From positions 1-11,258 of the forward strand of contig CAJLRT010000018.1 of assembly GCA_905209135.1 (NCBI GenBank): DNA of 11,258 nt. Direction: 5' to 3'. Below are positions 11,109 to 11,258 of this stretch, in pieces. The DNA is from an uncultured Eubacteriales bacterium (lineage in GTDB: Bacteria; Bacillota; Clostridia; Oscillospirales; UMGS1783). The notes beneath the pieces were generated by a model, which saw only the letters and a program-made list of their open reading frames with translations, was not told where the DNA came from and searched no databases. The first letter of the stretch is position 1, and each line of letters starts with the position of its first letter. The position numbers and the translations under genes were made by a program.

Positions 11109-11258
11109 GGCCGTACTTATCAGCATCCGCCCCAAATGGTGCGAGCTGATTGCCAATGGCACAAAGACCGTTGAGGTGCGCAAGAGCCGCCCAAAGCTGC
11201 ACACGCCGTTTAAGTGCTATATCTACTGTACGCAACCGAGATACCCGCACGAGGACTA
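11101..11258 (+). CDS. ASCH-domain-like protein, cut by the window end
   Basis: The frame starts at ATG 11101 inside the end of the DUF4406 gene, with GTGAGG about nine bases upstream, and remains open to the last base; 52 residues are visible. The sequence VLISIRPKWCELIANGTKTV, followed by EVRKSRPKLHTPFKCYIYC, matches the start of ASCH/PUA-like proteins: the strand LSIRPKW, the GxKTxExR loop and the YIYCT strand. These domains are thought to bind RNA or nucleotides, sometimes with base-modifying roles. The C-terminal part is not available, so the specific type cannot be decided. Confidence 0.75.
   Translation, partial: MSKAVLISIRPKWCELIANGTKTVEVRKSRPKLHTPFKCYIYCTQPRYPHED

Noticed and set aside
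1..11258. CRISPR array, tRNA, rRNA or insertion sequence
   Set aside because: No regularly spaced repeats, no cloverleaf-like or rRNA-like sequence and no transposase motif were seen on either strand.

Overview
The window looks like the left (regulatory and early replication) part of a prophage or related integrated element in a low-to-mid GC Gram-positive bacterium, most likely a gut Clostridia/Oscillospiraceae-type host. The grounds are strong GGAGG-type ribosome binding sites, TTGACA/TATAAT-like promoters with 17-base spacers, and typical Firmicutes phage families (XRE repressor, AbrB-type regulator with a zinc motif, RecU-like resolvase, orphan DNA methyltransferases, DUF4406 protein). 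No integrase, structural gene, tRNA, rRNA or CRISPR array is visible, so the element boundaries are not in view. The left 2.3 kb is visibly more AT-rich than the right half.

Layout. 1-962: 3' part of a Fic-domain protein gene on the plus strand, ending at a bidirectional hairpin terminator. 965-2164 (minus): a two-gene unit with a membrane-anchored Mrr-type nuclease and a translationally coupled 53-residue protein. 2293-2659 (plus): a perfect 26-base palindrome, a small XRE regulator and an overlapping 36-residue ORF. 2679-3237: a convergent terminator, the XRE repressor on the minus strand, and a back-to-back promoter region with repeated GCAACA half-sites. This is the probable lysis/lysogeny switch. 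3237-5035: small early plus-strand genes interrupted by two minus-strand genes that carry their own promoters, a winged-helix-like protein and a DUF2441-like protein; these look like morons. 5144-6014: small regulators and hypothetical proteins (HTH-like, AbrB/zinc, a membrane peptide, a 69-residue protein), tightly packed.

6013-6207 is a 190-base intergenic leader in front of an HUH-type Rep gene. It holds a near-consensus minus-strand promoter and a minus-strand intrinsic terminator, which together define a putative RNA of about 75 nt antisense to the rep leader. This resembles the countertranscribed RNAs that control rep in rolling-circle plasmids and is the most interesting signal in the window. 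From 6208 on, all genes run on the plus strand: Rep, RecU-like resolvase, a conserved phage protein, a C5-cytosine methyltransferase with a repeat-built central region, a D12-class adenine methyltransferase, a DUF4406/cysteine-rich fusion, and the start of an ASCH-like protein.

How the genes fit together (inference). The repressor holds the rightward early promoter off. Once it is released, the early genes lead to Rep-initiated replication, RecU-like junction resolution and methylation of the new DNA by two methyltransferases without partner nucleases. The Fic, Mrr-type and minus-strand accessory genes are candidates for lysogenic conversion or defence.
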